A stretch of DNA of 47,498 nucleotides from a virus: positions 1 through 47,498 of IMG/VR virus record IMGVR_UViG_3300011116_000590; one strand, written 5' to 3'. Shown in pieces: positions 25,307 through 33,900 of the stretch (position 1 is the first letter of the stretch; every line of letters begins with the position of its first letter). The translations under genes were made by a program, and so were the position numbers. Under the pieces are notes generated by a model that saw only the letters and a program-made list of their open reading frames with translations, searched no databases and was not told the DNA's origin.

Positions 25307-26677
25307 ATGACAGCCAATTTATTAAATTCTTTTGGTACGGATTTTCAAAAGAAGGTTTTGTACAATTTGCTTAATGACGAGAATTTCTTTACTCGCATTA
25401 TTGACATTCTTGATCCAAATTATTTTGAGAACGAGGCTATGTCTTGGGTAGTGGAAAAAATGTATGACTATTATGAGACATACAAACTGCAACCTACAAT
25501 AGATGTTTTGAAAATAAACATTAAAGAACTAGCAAATAAGGATGATAATGACTCTCAGGCGGAGAGAAACAAGATTCATGCCCAGAGTATTTACATGTTT
25601 CTTAAAAGTTCTTTAGATTTTGCAGACTCTAAGGATTTGCAACATGTCAAGGACAAAATTGTAGAGTTTTGTAGAAATAGGGAATATGTAAAAGCACTAA
25701 GAAACGCTGTCGACTTAGTTAAAAGAAATGATTTTGACGCTGCTTTTTCTGTTATAAACAAAGCGCATAATGCAGGTTCTGAATTAGACTTAGGGTACAT
25801 GTATGAAGAAACTTTAGAAAATAGATACATGGAGGATGATAGAAACCCTATTCCTACTCCATGGCCTGTTCTTAATTCCTACATGAAAGGAGGCCTGTCT
25901 TTTGGTGAATTAGGTGTTGAATTTTGTCCACCAAAAGGAGGTAAATCATGGTTACTTATATCCTTAGCTGCTCACGCTATGGAATTAGGAGTGAACGTAA
26001 TCTACTATACTATGGAATTGTATCCTACTCAAATTTCAAAGAGAATTGACGCTTACATCACAGACATATCATTGGATAACTTGTCTAAAGATAACATGCC
26101 TTTGATTAATAAAAAAATGGACGAAATTCCGGGCAAATTAATCATTAAGAAATATGGAGCATACAAGGCATCTACAATGACTATCAGAGGACATTTAGAT
26201 CAGTGTATCCATCAAGGAATTTCGCCGGGATTAATCATTATAGATGACCCAAAATTACTAAAATCTACAAAGACAGAAAAAAGATTTGCATTAGATGAAA
26301 TCTTTACAGACATTAGAAACATAGCAGATGAATATAGAGTTCCAGCATGGGTTCCCTCTCAAGCAAATAGAACATCCGAATCAGCTAAAATTGTAAATGG
26401 AGAACACATTGCAGAATCTTATAATGTTCTTATGGTATGTGATTTCATGTTCTCACTATCAAGAAAAAACATTTATCACATTGTTGCATCAAGATTAGGA
26501 GATTTAGGATTATCATTTGAAGGAACATTAGATACAAGATGTGGAAAACATGTCATTAATAATCTAATAGCAGATGTAGATGATGATGATAGAAGTCCCG
26601 CTCCAAAAAATTCAAGTGCATTTGATCCGGCAGAAGTGGATAGGTTTTTTAAGGAGTACAATGAAATTTCAAACTAA
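25307..26677 (+). CDS. 41: DnaB/gp41-type replicative helicase
   Basis: A 456-residue protein, the size of T4 gp41 (475 aa). The N-terminal 150 residues are helical as in DnaB (FQKKVLYNLLNDENFFTRII). The motor starts with LSFGELGVEFCPPKGGKSW; the P-loop CPPKGGKS (207-214) has Cys where Gly or Ala is usual. Walker B is GLIIIDDPKLL (308-317), and VPAWVPSQANRTS (about 345-357) is the sensor-like segment. The C-terminal SSAFDPAEVDRFFKEY may contact partners. It unwinds the fork; no primase gene is recognised nearby. It starts 3 nt after the nuclease gene. Confidence 0.9.
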   Translation: MTANLLNSFGTDFQKKVLYNLLNDENFFTRIIDILDPNYFENEAMSWVVEKMYDYYETYKLQPTIDVLKINIKELANKDDNDSQAERNKIHAQSIYMFLKSSLDFADSKDLQHVKDKIVEFCRNREYVKALRNAVDLVKRNDFDAAFSVINKAHNAGSELDLGYMYEETLENRYMEDDRNPIPTPWPVLNSYMKGGLSFGELGVEFCPPKGGKSWLLISLAAHAMELGVNVIYYTMELYPTQISKRIDAYITDISLDNLSKDNMPLINKKMDEIPGKLIIKKYGAYKASTMTIRGHLDQCIHQGISPGLIIIDDPKLLKSTKTEKRFALDEIFTDIRNIADEYRVPAWVPSQANRTSESAKIVNGEHIAESYNVLMVCDFMFSLSRKNIYHIVASRLGDLGLSFEGTLDTRCGKHVINNLIADVDDDDRSPAPKNSSAFDPAEVDRFFKEYNEISN

Positions 26678-26731
26678 TTAGGTATTTATTCTTACCGAAA
26701 ACAAAATTATAAACATTTAACTTTTCACATT

Positions 26732-27697
26732 ATGCCTCTACTAAAAGAAAGATTGCATTTCAAACCATTTGAGTATCAATGGGCTTATGATTATTGGTTC
26801 AAACAGCAGAACGCCCACTGGTTGCATACAGAAATTAACATGCAAAAAGACATCAAAGATTGGGATGAAAATCTTACTAAATCTGAAAAAAATGTCATTG
26901 GTAACATCTTAAAAGGATTTGCTCAAACTGAAACACATGTAAATGATTATTGGTCTCAATACGTTACTACATGGTTTCCAATTCCTGAAATTAAGATGAT
27001 GGCAGTAACATTTGGAGCATTTGAAACAATACATGCTACAGCCTACTCCTATTTAAATGATTCTCTAGGCTTAGATGATTTTCAAGCATTCATGCAAGAT
27101 GAGGCTACCATGAATAAATTGCAAGTTCTGATTGATGTAGATAAAAATGATACTTCCATATCAAACATCGCAAGAAGTCTAGCATTATTTTCTGCATGCG
27201 CCGAAGGCATTCAATTATTTAGTTCTTTTGCAGTTCTTCTCTCTTTTAGAAAGTCAAACAGACTAAAAGGCATTGGCCAACAAATGATATTTTCTGTAAG
27301 GGATGAGAGTTTACATAGCGAAGCAGGATGTAAATTGTTTAGAGAACTAATTAAAGAGAATCCTGACATCTGGACATGGGAATTTAAGAAAAGTATTATA
27401 GAAGGAGTTCAACTATCTCTTGTAAATGAATTCTCATACATAGAGAGTATTTTTGAAATGGGCGAACTAGAAACCATATCAAAAGAAGAACTCAAAAATT
27501 TTATGTACGACAGAGCTAATAGAAAACTAGTTGAATTAGGATTAGAACCCGTATACAAAGTAAACCCAAAATTAATGGAAAATATGTCTTGGTTTTACAT
27601 TATGGTTTCTGGTGAGCAACAAACCGATTTCTTTGATAATAGAGAAACCGGCTACGCAAAACCTAATGAAGATTGGAACAGTGATGACTTATTTTAA
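26732..27697 (+). CDS. nrdB: Class I ribonucleotide reductase, small (beta) subunit
   Basis: A 321-residue ferritin-like radical-generating subunit. Predicted iron ligands are E67, E98 with H101 (ETIH), E158 and E192 with H195 (DESLH). The radical tyrosine is Y105, four residues after H101 (ETIHATAY), as in class Ia proteins. The first ligand appears to be Glu rather than Asp. The last residues (ETGYAKPNEDWNSDDLF) are the acidic/aromatic tail that docks to the alpha subunit. It stands before nrdA with a 10-nt gap, reversing the T4 order, and supplies deoxynucleotides for phage replication. Confidence 0.94.
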   Translation: MPLLKERLHFKPFEYQWAYDYWFKQQNAHWLHTEINMQKDIKDWDENLTKSEKNVIGNILKGFAQTETHVNDYWSQYVTTWFPIPEIKMMAVTFGAFETIHATAYSYLNDSLGLDDFQAFMQDEATMNKLQVLIDVDKNDTSISNIARSLALFSACAEGIQLFSSFAVLLSFRKSNRLKGIGQQMIFSVRDESLHSEAGCKLFRELIKENPDIWTWEFKKSIIEGVQLSLVNEFSYIESIFEMGELETISKEELKNFMYDRANRKLVELGLEPVYKVNPKLMENMSWFYIMVSGEQQTDFFDNRETGYAKPNEDWNSDDLF

Positions 27698-27707
27698 AAT
27701 ATAAACA

Positions 27708-29432
27708 ATGAACGAATTACACGATTTAGCTAAAAAGCAGGGTTGGTCTATGGATGACATACCGGAATGGGGTAATAATAGCTTATACCTAACAACTATA
27801 CTTGGAGGTTACTTGCAGAATAAAGAAACCCCAAAAGAAGCCTATAATAGAATAGCTAGTACGGCTGCAACTTATTTAAACAAACCTGAATTATTCTCTA
27901 AGTTTTTTGAGATACTATGGAATGGATGGTTAATACCCTCTACTCCGGTAATGAGCAATTTTGGGACTAATAGAGGATTACCTATATCATGTTTTGGTGG
28001 ATATATAGGAGATTCTATGTACGATATATACAGAAAGAATCTTGAAATGGCTATATTATCTAAACATGGAGGAGGAACAGCTTATGATTTTTCTGAAATT
28101 AGGCCTAAGGGAGCCCCAATAAAAGATGGCTCTAACGGTACTACTGATGGAATTATACCTTTTATGAAGTCTTTTGATTCTACTATTATAGCGTCTAAGC
28201 AAGGTAAGATGAGAAGAGGTGCTGTAGCTTTGTACCTGTCTGCAAATCATCCTGAGTTTTCTGACTTCTTAAAAATCAGAGAGCCTAAAGGAGATATTAA
28301 TAGACAGTGCCATAATATTCACATGGGAGCCAAATTCTCCAATGATTTTATGGAGGAAGTTGTCAATAAGAATGGTAGTAAACGAGAATTGTGGTTAGAG
28401 CATATTAAAACTCGAGTTAAAACTGGAGAGCCTTATACATTTTTTACAGACAATGCTAATGCTAATCTGAAAAGTACATTCTCTACATATAATCTTAAAG
28501 TGAGGCACAGTCAATTATGTGCGGAAATAATGCTACCTTCTGATGAAAATCACACTTTTGTATGTTGCTTATCCTCTATGAATTTGTATAAATGGGAAGA
28601 GTGGTCAAAAACAGATGCGGTTTATTACGCTACTATATTTTTAGACGCTGTTATTTCTGAATTCTTGGAGAAAGCTAAACACATACAAGGAATTGAAGAC
28701 TCTATAAGATTTGCAGAAAAATCTAGAGCTTTAGGACTTGGAGCATTAGGATGGGCTTCTTTACTTCAAAAAATGAGGATTCCTTTTGTAGGCATACAGG
28801 CGACTTCATTAACTAGAGTTATCTTTAGCCACATGAAGGAAAAATCAGATAAGGCTTCTATGTGGATGGCAGATGAGTTTGGTGAGCCTACATGGTGTAA
28901 AGGTAGCGGCTATAGAAATTTAACGTGTATTGCTGTAGCACCTAATAGAAGTTCATCTAAATTAGCCGGCGGTGTATCTCAAGGAATAGAACCTTTTGCG
29001 GCAAATTTATACATGGATGATGATGCAAAAGGGGCTCACCTAAGAAGAAATCCCGATTTAGAAATATTATTAGACGAAAAGGGATTGAATACTCCTCAAG
29101 TATGGGATATAATTGCAGAAGATAAAGGATCTGTTAAAAATATAGATGGATTAACCGAAGAGGAAAAAGAAATATTTAGAACCTTTAAGGAAATTAATCA
29201 ATTAGAATTAGTTAGACAAGCTGCCGTTAGACAAGAGTATATAGATCAAGGACAATCTTTGAATCTTGCTTTTTTTCACGACGCTCCTGCTAAATGGATA
29301 AATCAAGTACACATTGAAGCCTGGAAACTAGGAATAAAAGCTCTGTATTACCTAAGATCTGAAAGTAACTTGAGAGCTGATAGTAAACAACAGAGAGATT
29401 TATATTCTGAATGTATTGTTTGCGAAGGATGA
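27708..29432 (+). CDS. nrdA: Class I ribonucleotide reductase, large (alpha) subunit, short form
   Basis: At 574 residues it is much shorter than E. coli NrdA (761) and lacks an N-terminal ATP-cone, so overall activity is probably not switched off by dATP. The catalytic set is visible: C95 in GLPISCF, LCAEI (C271, E273), C286/C287 in the VCCLSSMNL segment, the radical-transfer pair YY at 547-548 (ALYYLRS), and a C-terminal CIVC (569-572) for reduction by thioredoxin or glutaredoxin. The usual Asn of the NxCxE motif is Gln269. No intron or intein interrupts it. A terminator follows. Confidence 0.94.
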   Translation: MNELHDLAKKQGWSMDDIPEWGNNSLYLTTILGGYLQNKETPKEAYNRIASTAATYLNKPELFSKFFEILWNGWLIPSTPVMSNFGTNRGLPISCFGGYIGDSMYDIYRKNLEMAILSKHGGGTAYDFSEIRPKGAPIKDGSNGTTDGIIPFMKSFDSTIIASKQGKMRRGAVALYLSANHPEFSDFLKIREPKGDINRQCHNIHMGAKFSNDFMEEVVNKNGSKRELWLEHIKTRVKTGEPYTFFTDNANANLKSTFSTYNLKVRHSQLCAEIMLPSDENHTFVCCLSSMNLYKWEEWSKTDAVYYATIFLDAVISEFLEKAKHIQGIEDSIRFAEKSRALGLGALGWASLLQKMRIPFVGIQATSLTRVIFSHMKEKSDKASMWMADEFGEPTWCKGSGYRNLTCIAVAPNRSSSKLAGGVSQGIEPFAANLYMDDDAKGAHLRRNPDLEILLDEKGLNTPQVWDIIAEDKGSVKNIDGLTEEEKEIFRTFKEINQLELVRQAAVRQEYIDQGQSLNLAFFHDAPAKWINQVHIEAWKLGIKALYYLRSESNLRADSKQQRDLYSECIVCEG

Positions 29433-29442
29433 TAATAAAATT

Positions 29443-29468
29443 AGAGAGGCTTTTTAGCCTCTCTTCTT
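29443..29468 (+). terminator. Rho-independent terminator after nrdA
   Basis: A perfect 9-bp stem (29443-29451 AGAGAGGCT with 29456-29464 AGCCTCTCT) around a TTTT loop is followed by TCTT. The T-run is short but the stem is as strong as at 940. It starts 11 nt after the nrdA stop and ends the nucleotide-metabolism transcript. Confidence 0.78.
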
Positions 29469-29511
29469 AAAACTATTATGTTGTTATTTGGTTATTATAA
29501 AAAAAAACAAA

Positions 29512-29784
29512 ATGATTGAGCGTAAAAAGACAGAATTAGAAGAAATATTCGATAATTTGAAAGAATTAGTTCTATACAAAGATGATAAATATAATGGAGC
29601 AGCAGATTCTCCATTAAATATTTTTACAGGAAAGCATAAATATGGATATAGGATTGATGATAAATTAAAAAGAATTCAAACATCTTCCGAACTCAGAAAA
29701 AACGATATAGTTGATTTAGTTGGCTACATAGCATTAATATTAAGAGATAAAGAATGGACTAATTTTGATGATTTAAAAGATTGA
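29512..29784 (+). CDS. Small DUF1599/MazG-like protein
   Basis: A 90-residue protein; the ATG at 29512, after a long A-rich leader, is chosen over an in-frame TTG at 29488. The pattern KELVLYKDDKYNGAADSPLN, then YRIDDKLKRIQTS and DIVDLVGYIALIL resembles DUF1599 (nucleotide-modification-associated) proteins, all-alpha relatives of MazG pyrophosphatases often found in phages. If so it may act on nucleotides, which fits its place after the reductase genes. The specific reaction cannot be read from the sequence. Confidence 0.6.
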   Translation: MIERKKTELEEIFDNLKELVLYKDDKYNGAADSPLNIFTGKHKYGYRIDDKLKRIQTSSELRKNDIVDLVGYIALILRDKEWTNFDDLKD

Positions 29785-29793
29785 TTATATTCT

Positions 29794-30237
29794 ATGAGAG
29801 TATGTAATAGTTGTAACATAGAAAAGGAAGATGAAGATTTTCATCTTAAAGGAAGTGGAAAGAGAAGATGTGTTTGTAAGAAGTGTTACAATAGTAACTG
29901 GAAGTATAGAGTATTAAATAGCGTAATAGGGAGAGAGACTAGGAAAAAAGCAGAAACTGAAAGCGACGAAAGTAAAGAGAAGAGGTTTAGAGACAGGGAA
30001 ATAAATGGTAATTTCCTAGAGAACTTAAGAGAAAAACAAAACGGAATGTGTTATTGGTTAAATATACCAATAGATTTTACAATGGAGGATAGACTACGGA
30101 AGCCTAGTTTAGATAGGTTAGACAACAATATTGGATACCGTATAGATAATGTTGTTTTAACTACAGTTTTTGCTAACACCGGAAGAAGAGACGCTACAGT
30201 GGAAGAAATGTTAAAATTTATTGCGGATTATTTATAG
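29794..30237 (+). CDS. HNH-type endonuclease with N-terminal zinc finger
   Basis: A 147-residue protein. An N-terminal C-x2-C (C4, C7) and a second C-x2-C (C28, C31) look like a zinc ribbon. The C-terminal part MCYWLNIPIDF, then PSLDRLDNNIGYRIDNVVLT and a VFANTGRRDAT segment is the pattern of phage HNH nucleases. A free-standing mobile endonuclease or a DNA-processing nuclease is likely. It stands between the DUF1599-like gene and the DNA polymerase, a usual neighbourhood for homing endonucleases. The classic first His of HNH is not obvious. Confidence 0.72.
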   Translation: MRVCNSCNIEKEDEDFHLKGSGKRRCVCKKCYNSNWKYRVLNSVIGRETRKKAETESDESKEKRFRDREINGNFLENLREKQNGMCYWLNIPIDFTMEDRLRKPSLDRLDNNIGYRIDNVVLTTVFANTGRRDATVEEMLKFIADYL

Positions 30238-30263
30238 TACATTTAGTTTTTTAAAAAAAGGTT

Positions 30264-32621
30264 ATGGCAATTATAAAAAATTATATTACATGTAAAAACT
30301 TAGATGAAGTAAAGGATTTAGCTGAAAAGATAAATAACCATACTATCATAAGTTTTGACGTGGAGTCCACAGGTCTTAACGTGAGAAAAGACCTTATCGT
30401 GGGTATGTCATTCGGCTTTGAACCCGGACTATCTTATTATTTACCTACCTATGAGTGGTCAGTAGAAAAAAAAGAATTAATTGCTTTATCTATAGATTCT
30501 TATAGTAATGTTAAATTAGCCAAAGGTCTTGTTAATAAATTAGTGGGGAAGAAGCTAATAATGCATAATGCTTCTTACGATACTTCTATTGTGCTAAGTA
30601 ACTATGGAATTGACCTACTCCCATCTTTACACGCTGATACTATCTTGTTAGTACATACAACTAGAGAGGAAGGATCTGTAGGTTACGGTAGGCCTTTCGC
30701 TCTTAAGTCCATCGGAAAACTTGTTCAAAAATACATAGATTTAGATGTAGATAAAGAAGCGAACGAGGAACAAATCTTGATGAAAGAGTCTGTAAAAAAC
30801 AATGGCGGTCTTGTAACTCAGGATAATTTTGAAATATACAAAGCTGACTTAAGTATTCTATCTAAGTATGCTTGTGCAGATACTGATTTAACATTAAGGA
30901 TTTTCTTACTTTTTTCTAAAGTACTAGAAAAAGAGGGGCTAGAAGATTTTTTCTACAATATCGAAGTAATGCCTCTATACAAGGAAGTGACTGTTCCTAT
31001 GGAAAGAGAGGGGATTTTAATGGACTTTAATAAAATTAAAGGTGCACAGGATGATATTATTGAAGATATAAAAACTATAAAAGAAGAAGTATATACTTCA
31101 TTAAGAGAGTCTAATGAATTTAAAAGCTGGGTTTACTTCACTGCTAACAGTAAATATCCTTCTTTCAAGAAAGAGGGAGACACATGGATTCCGTCAAGAG
31201 GCGCAATCCTCCCGGAACTTGTTAAATTAGCAGGTATTTCGGATCATTTTTTAAATGATAAAAACGAAATAAAAATACTAAAAAATAAAGTTTTAACTTT
31301 GCCTGAAAGCGAAGTAAAAAAATACCTTCTAGGAGAAACATTCTCTCCTATATCTATTTCAGATAATCTTAAAAAACTTTTAGCTTTCTCTTCCGTTAAT
31401 CTGTGGAAAAAAGCTAACGACAATGAACTTATAAATATAAACTCAAAACAACAGCTAGCCTCTTTCGTATTTAATTTTTTGAATGAAAAACCAATAACAT
31501 ATACGGATAAAGGAGCAGCACAGTTTAATGAGTCTTTTGTAGAAACAATAAGTGATAAATATGACTGGAGCAGAAAATTAACTGTGTACAATAAGCTAAA
31601 TAAACTAAAATCAGCATACATGGATAGATTTTTAGATAGCTGCGAAGATGGGAGATACTATTTTTACTATCAACAGCATGGGACTGTCTCCGGAAGATAT
31701 AGTAGTGACGCACAACAACTCCCTAGACCTTTCGAATCAGATCAAGGTGTAGATCCTAGAGTTTACAAGTACACTAACATGATTAGAACTTTTTTCATTT
31801 GTGATGAAGGGACTACTTTTATAGATTGTGATTACGTTAGTTTAGAGCCTCACATATTTGCTCACATAAGTGGAGACGAAGGACTTAGGGATATATTTAG
31901 AAAAAATTGGGACTTCTATTCTCGAATTGCAATAGATACAGAAAAGCTACCCCAGTATTCAGCCGATCCGGAGGATAGTAATTTCTTAAAGAAAGCCAAT
32001 AAAACTTTGAGAAACAAAGCAAAAAGCTATTCCCTAGGTATTCCTTACGGAATGTCTGCTTTCGCTTTAGGAAAGACTATAGAAGTTTCCACAAAAGAAG
32101 CTAAAGTATTAATAGACGGATACTTAAACGCATATCCTGAACTTAAAAAATGGATGGTAGAAAGTGAGGAGTTTGTAAAAAATAATGGGTATATTAAATG
32201 TCAATCTGGAAGAATAAGACATTTACCAAAAGTAAAAGAATATTACACAAAATTCAAAGACAAGCTACTTGATTATGATTTTAGAGAAAGCCTAAAAAGA
32301 GATTTCAGCGAAAAAGAAATTTTAGACATGTATAGAGATTATAAGAATGGATTAAATAATGCTAAGAACATTCAAATACAGTCTATGGCAGCTCACATAG
32401 TAAATAAATCCGCTCTGTTAGTTAATAGAGAATTTATAAAACGGGGAATCAAAGGACTAGTTGTAGCGCAAATCCATGACCAGTTAATATTCAAGGTAGA
32501 AAATTCTAGGAAAGAGGAAGCATTAAGTATAGTTCAGGATATAATGGAAAACTCCACAAAATTGAGCATAGACTTAAAAGCTCCGCCGGAATTATCTAAA
32601 AATTGGCAAGAAGGACATTAA
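30264..32621 (+). CDS. polA: Family-A DNA polymerase with 3'-5' exonuclease
   Basis: A 785-residue replicative polymerase. The exonuclease motifs are SFDVESTG (D32, E34), HNASYD (N102, D106) and YACAD (Y202, D206). The polymerase part has GTVSGRYSSD then QQLP, motif A FIDCDYVSLEPH (D523, E528), motif B RNKAKSYSLGIPYG (R583, K587, Y595) and motif C QIHDQLIF (H738, D739). Two deviations are seen: the motif-B position that is Phe762 in E. coli Pol I is Leu591, and the motif-C Glu is Gln740. There is no 5' nuclease domain; the FEN at 24281 can supply it. T4 itself uses a family-B enzyme, so this lineage has a different replicase. Confidence 0.95.
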   Translation: MAIIKNYITCKNLDEVKDLAEKINNHTIISFDVESTGLNVRKDLIVGMSFGFEPGLSYYLPTYEWSVEKKELIALSIDSYSNVKLAKGLVNKLVGKKLIMHNASYDTSIVLSNYGIDLLPSLHADTILLVHTTREEGSVGYGRPFALKSIGKLVQKYIDLDVDKEANEEQILMKESVKNNGGLVTQDNFEIYKADLSILSKYACADTDLTLRIFLLFSKVLEKEGLEDFFYNIEVMPLYKEVTVPMEREGILMDFNKIKGAQDDIIEDIKTIKEEVYTSLRESNEFKSWVYFTANSKYPSFKKEGDTWIPSRGAILPELVKLAGISDHFLNDKNEIKILKNKVLTLPESEVKKYLLGETFSPISISDNLKKLLAFSSVNLWKKANDNELININSKQQLASFVFNFLNEKPITYTDKGAAQFNESFVETISDKYDWSRKLTVYNKLNKLKSAYMDRFLDSCEDGRYYFYYQQHGTVSGRYSSDAQQLPRPFESDQGVDPRVYKYTNMIRTFFICDEGTTFIDCDYVSLEPHIFAHISGDEGLRDIFRKNWDFYSRIAIDTEKLPQYSADPEDSNFLKKANKTLRNKAKSYSLGIPYGMSAFALGKTIEVSTKEAKVLIDGYLNAYPELKKWMVESEEFVKNNGYIKCQSGRIRHLPKVKEYYTKFKDKLLDYDFRESLKRDFSEKEILDMYRDYKNGLNNAKNIQIQSMAAHIVNKSALLVNREFIKRGIKGLVVAQIHDQLIFKVENSRKEEALSIVQDIMENSTKLSIDLKAPPELSKNWQEGH

Positions 32622-32696
32622 TTAATAATTATGAACTAATTATTGTAGAACTTAGAACTTTTTATTTACTTTAACGTTTTATTAAAAACTAAAAGA

Positions 32697-32918
32697 ATGA
32701 ATTTACCACCAATGGAACCTGCAAAATTACAGATAACTCCGGAACAAATGGATTCTATCTGTTGTGACGCTTGCGGACATGAATATTTTAAGCAAGTTTT
32801 AATCCTTAAAAGGATTAGTAAGTTGTATACAGGCACTACAAAAGACAAAGTTGTCACAATGCCCGCTTTTGTATGCGACGCTTGCGGAGAACCTATAGAT
32901 ATGGAAAAATTGTCATAA
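32697..32918 (+). CDS. Small zinc-ribbon protein
   Basis: A 73-residue protein with two C-x2-C-G knuckles: CCDACGHEYF near residues 22-31 and CDACGEPIDM near 61-70, joined by a beta-rich stretch (KQVLILKRISKLYTG). This is a typical treble-clef or zinc-ribbon layout. The ATG has an A-rich leader (AAAACTAAAAGA). It lies 11 nt before the RecB-like nuclease gene and could be a transcription or replication accessory protein; the function is not identifiable. Confidence 0.72.
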   Translation: MNLPPMEPAKLQITPEQMDSICCDACGHEYFKQVLILKRISKLYTGTTKDKVVTMPAFVCDACGEPIDMEKLS

Positions 32919-32928
32919 GTAAAAATAA

Positions 32929-33882
32929 ATGGTTTTGGAAGATTTAAAATTAAAGTTGAATGAGGCTGTGGTTTTCGCTAATGAAGTAAAACAAAAACCT
33001 CACAGGCATGTTTCGTTCTCCCAGTTCTCTATGTACAGTCAATGTGCTAAAAAATGGTTTTTGAGCTATGCCTTAAAACTAGGTACGAGACCTCCTTCTA
33101 TACACATGACTTTCGGTACAGCTTTTCATGAAGTACTGCAAGAGTATATAACTTTGTACCATGATAAAAGCAATAAAGAAAATGAAAAGGTTAATTTTGA
33201 TATAGAGTTAATAAATAAAATAAAAGAGATATATAAGAGAGATTTTAATAATTATGGGAAACATTTTTCCACGAGTTCAGAATTATCTGAATTTTGCGAA
33301 CAAGGTGTAAAAATCCTAAATCATATAAGAAGTAATTATAATTCATATTATGATAGACAAAATTGGACGCTCTTGGGCGTTGAGGTTCCTCTGATGGTAA
33401 AAATACTAAATTCAGAGGAGCCTCTCTATTTTATTCTTTTCATAGATTTATTATTCTATGATAAATCAAATAACACTCTGATAATAGATGATATAAAAAC
33501 TTCAGGAAAAGGATGGAGTTCCTATTCCAAGAAAGATAAAATAAAAACTTCTCAGGTGTTACTATATAAGGCTTTTCTATCTAAAAGTCTAGGGCTAGAT
33601 TATCAAAGTATAGATACGAGATTTACTATAGTGAGAAGAATAACAGACGCTTATGAATTTCCTCTTAGCAGGGTACAATTATTTAAGCCTGCTCAATCAA
33701 AAAAATCTACTGATATAGCTTTAGATAATTTTAAAAATTTCGTAAAAACGGTATTTGATAAAGAAGGTAATTATAGGCATGATATTGAATACCCAGCCGT
33801 CAAGGGGAATAATTGTTTTAATTGCAATTATTGTGAATTTAATGATAGACATGATATTTGTCCTGTAGAGAATAGATTATAA
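32929..33882 (+). CDS. PD-(D/E)XK nuclease, RecB/Cas4-like
   Basis: A 317-residue nuclease. Motifs in order are VSFSQFSMYSQC (C39), GTAFHE (H67), GVEVPL, FIDLLFYD (D173), LIIDDIKTSG (D187/D188, K190) and QVLLYKAFL, the RecB-family QxxxY region. The C-terminus has C296, C299, C302 and C311. Together with C39 this is the arrangement that holds a 4Fe-4S cluster in AddB and Cas4 nucleases. It probably processes DNA ends in recombination or packaging. It is the last gene of the replication block before the glycosyltransferases. Confidence 0.88.
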   Translation: MVLEDLKLKLNEAVVFANEVKQKPHRHVSFSQFSMYSQCAKKWFLSYALKLGTRPPSIHMTFGTAFHEVLQEYITLYHDKSNKENEKVNFDIELINKIKEIYKRDFNNYGKHFSTSSELSEFCEQGVKILNHIRSNYNSYYDRQNWTLLGVEVPLMVKILNSEEPLYFILFIDLLFYDKSNNTLIIDDIKTSGKGWSSYSKKDKIKTSQVLLYKAFLSKSLGLDYQSIDTRFTIVRRITDAYEFPLSRVQLFKPAQSKKSTDIALDNFKNFVKTVFDKEGNYRHDIEYPAVKGNNCFNCNYCEFNDRHDICPVENRL

Positions 33883-33900
33883 AATTATAAATTACATAAA

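Noticed and set aside
27708-29432. Possible intron or intein in nrdA, often found in phage reductase genes
   Set aside because: The frame is continuous and all catalytic segments follow at normal spacing.
29488-29512. Earlier TTG start for the DUF1599-like gene
   Set aside because: The extra residues are encoded by the A-rich leader, and the ATG at 29512 has the usual leader in front.
32624-32644. AT-only 8-bp hairpin after the DNA polymerase gene as a terminator
   Set aside because: The stem AATAATTA/TAATTATT is weak and not followed by a T-run directly; it is expected by chance at this base composition.
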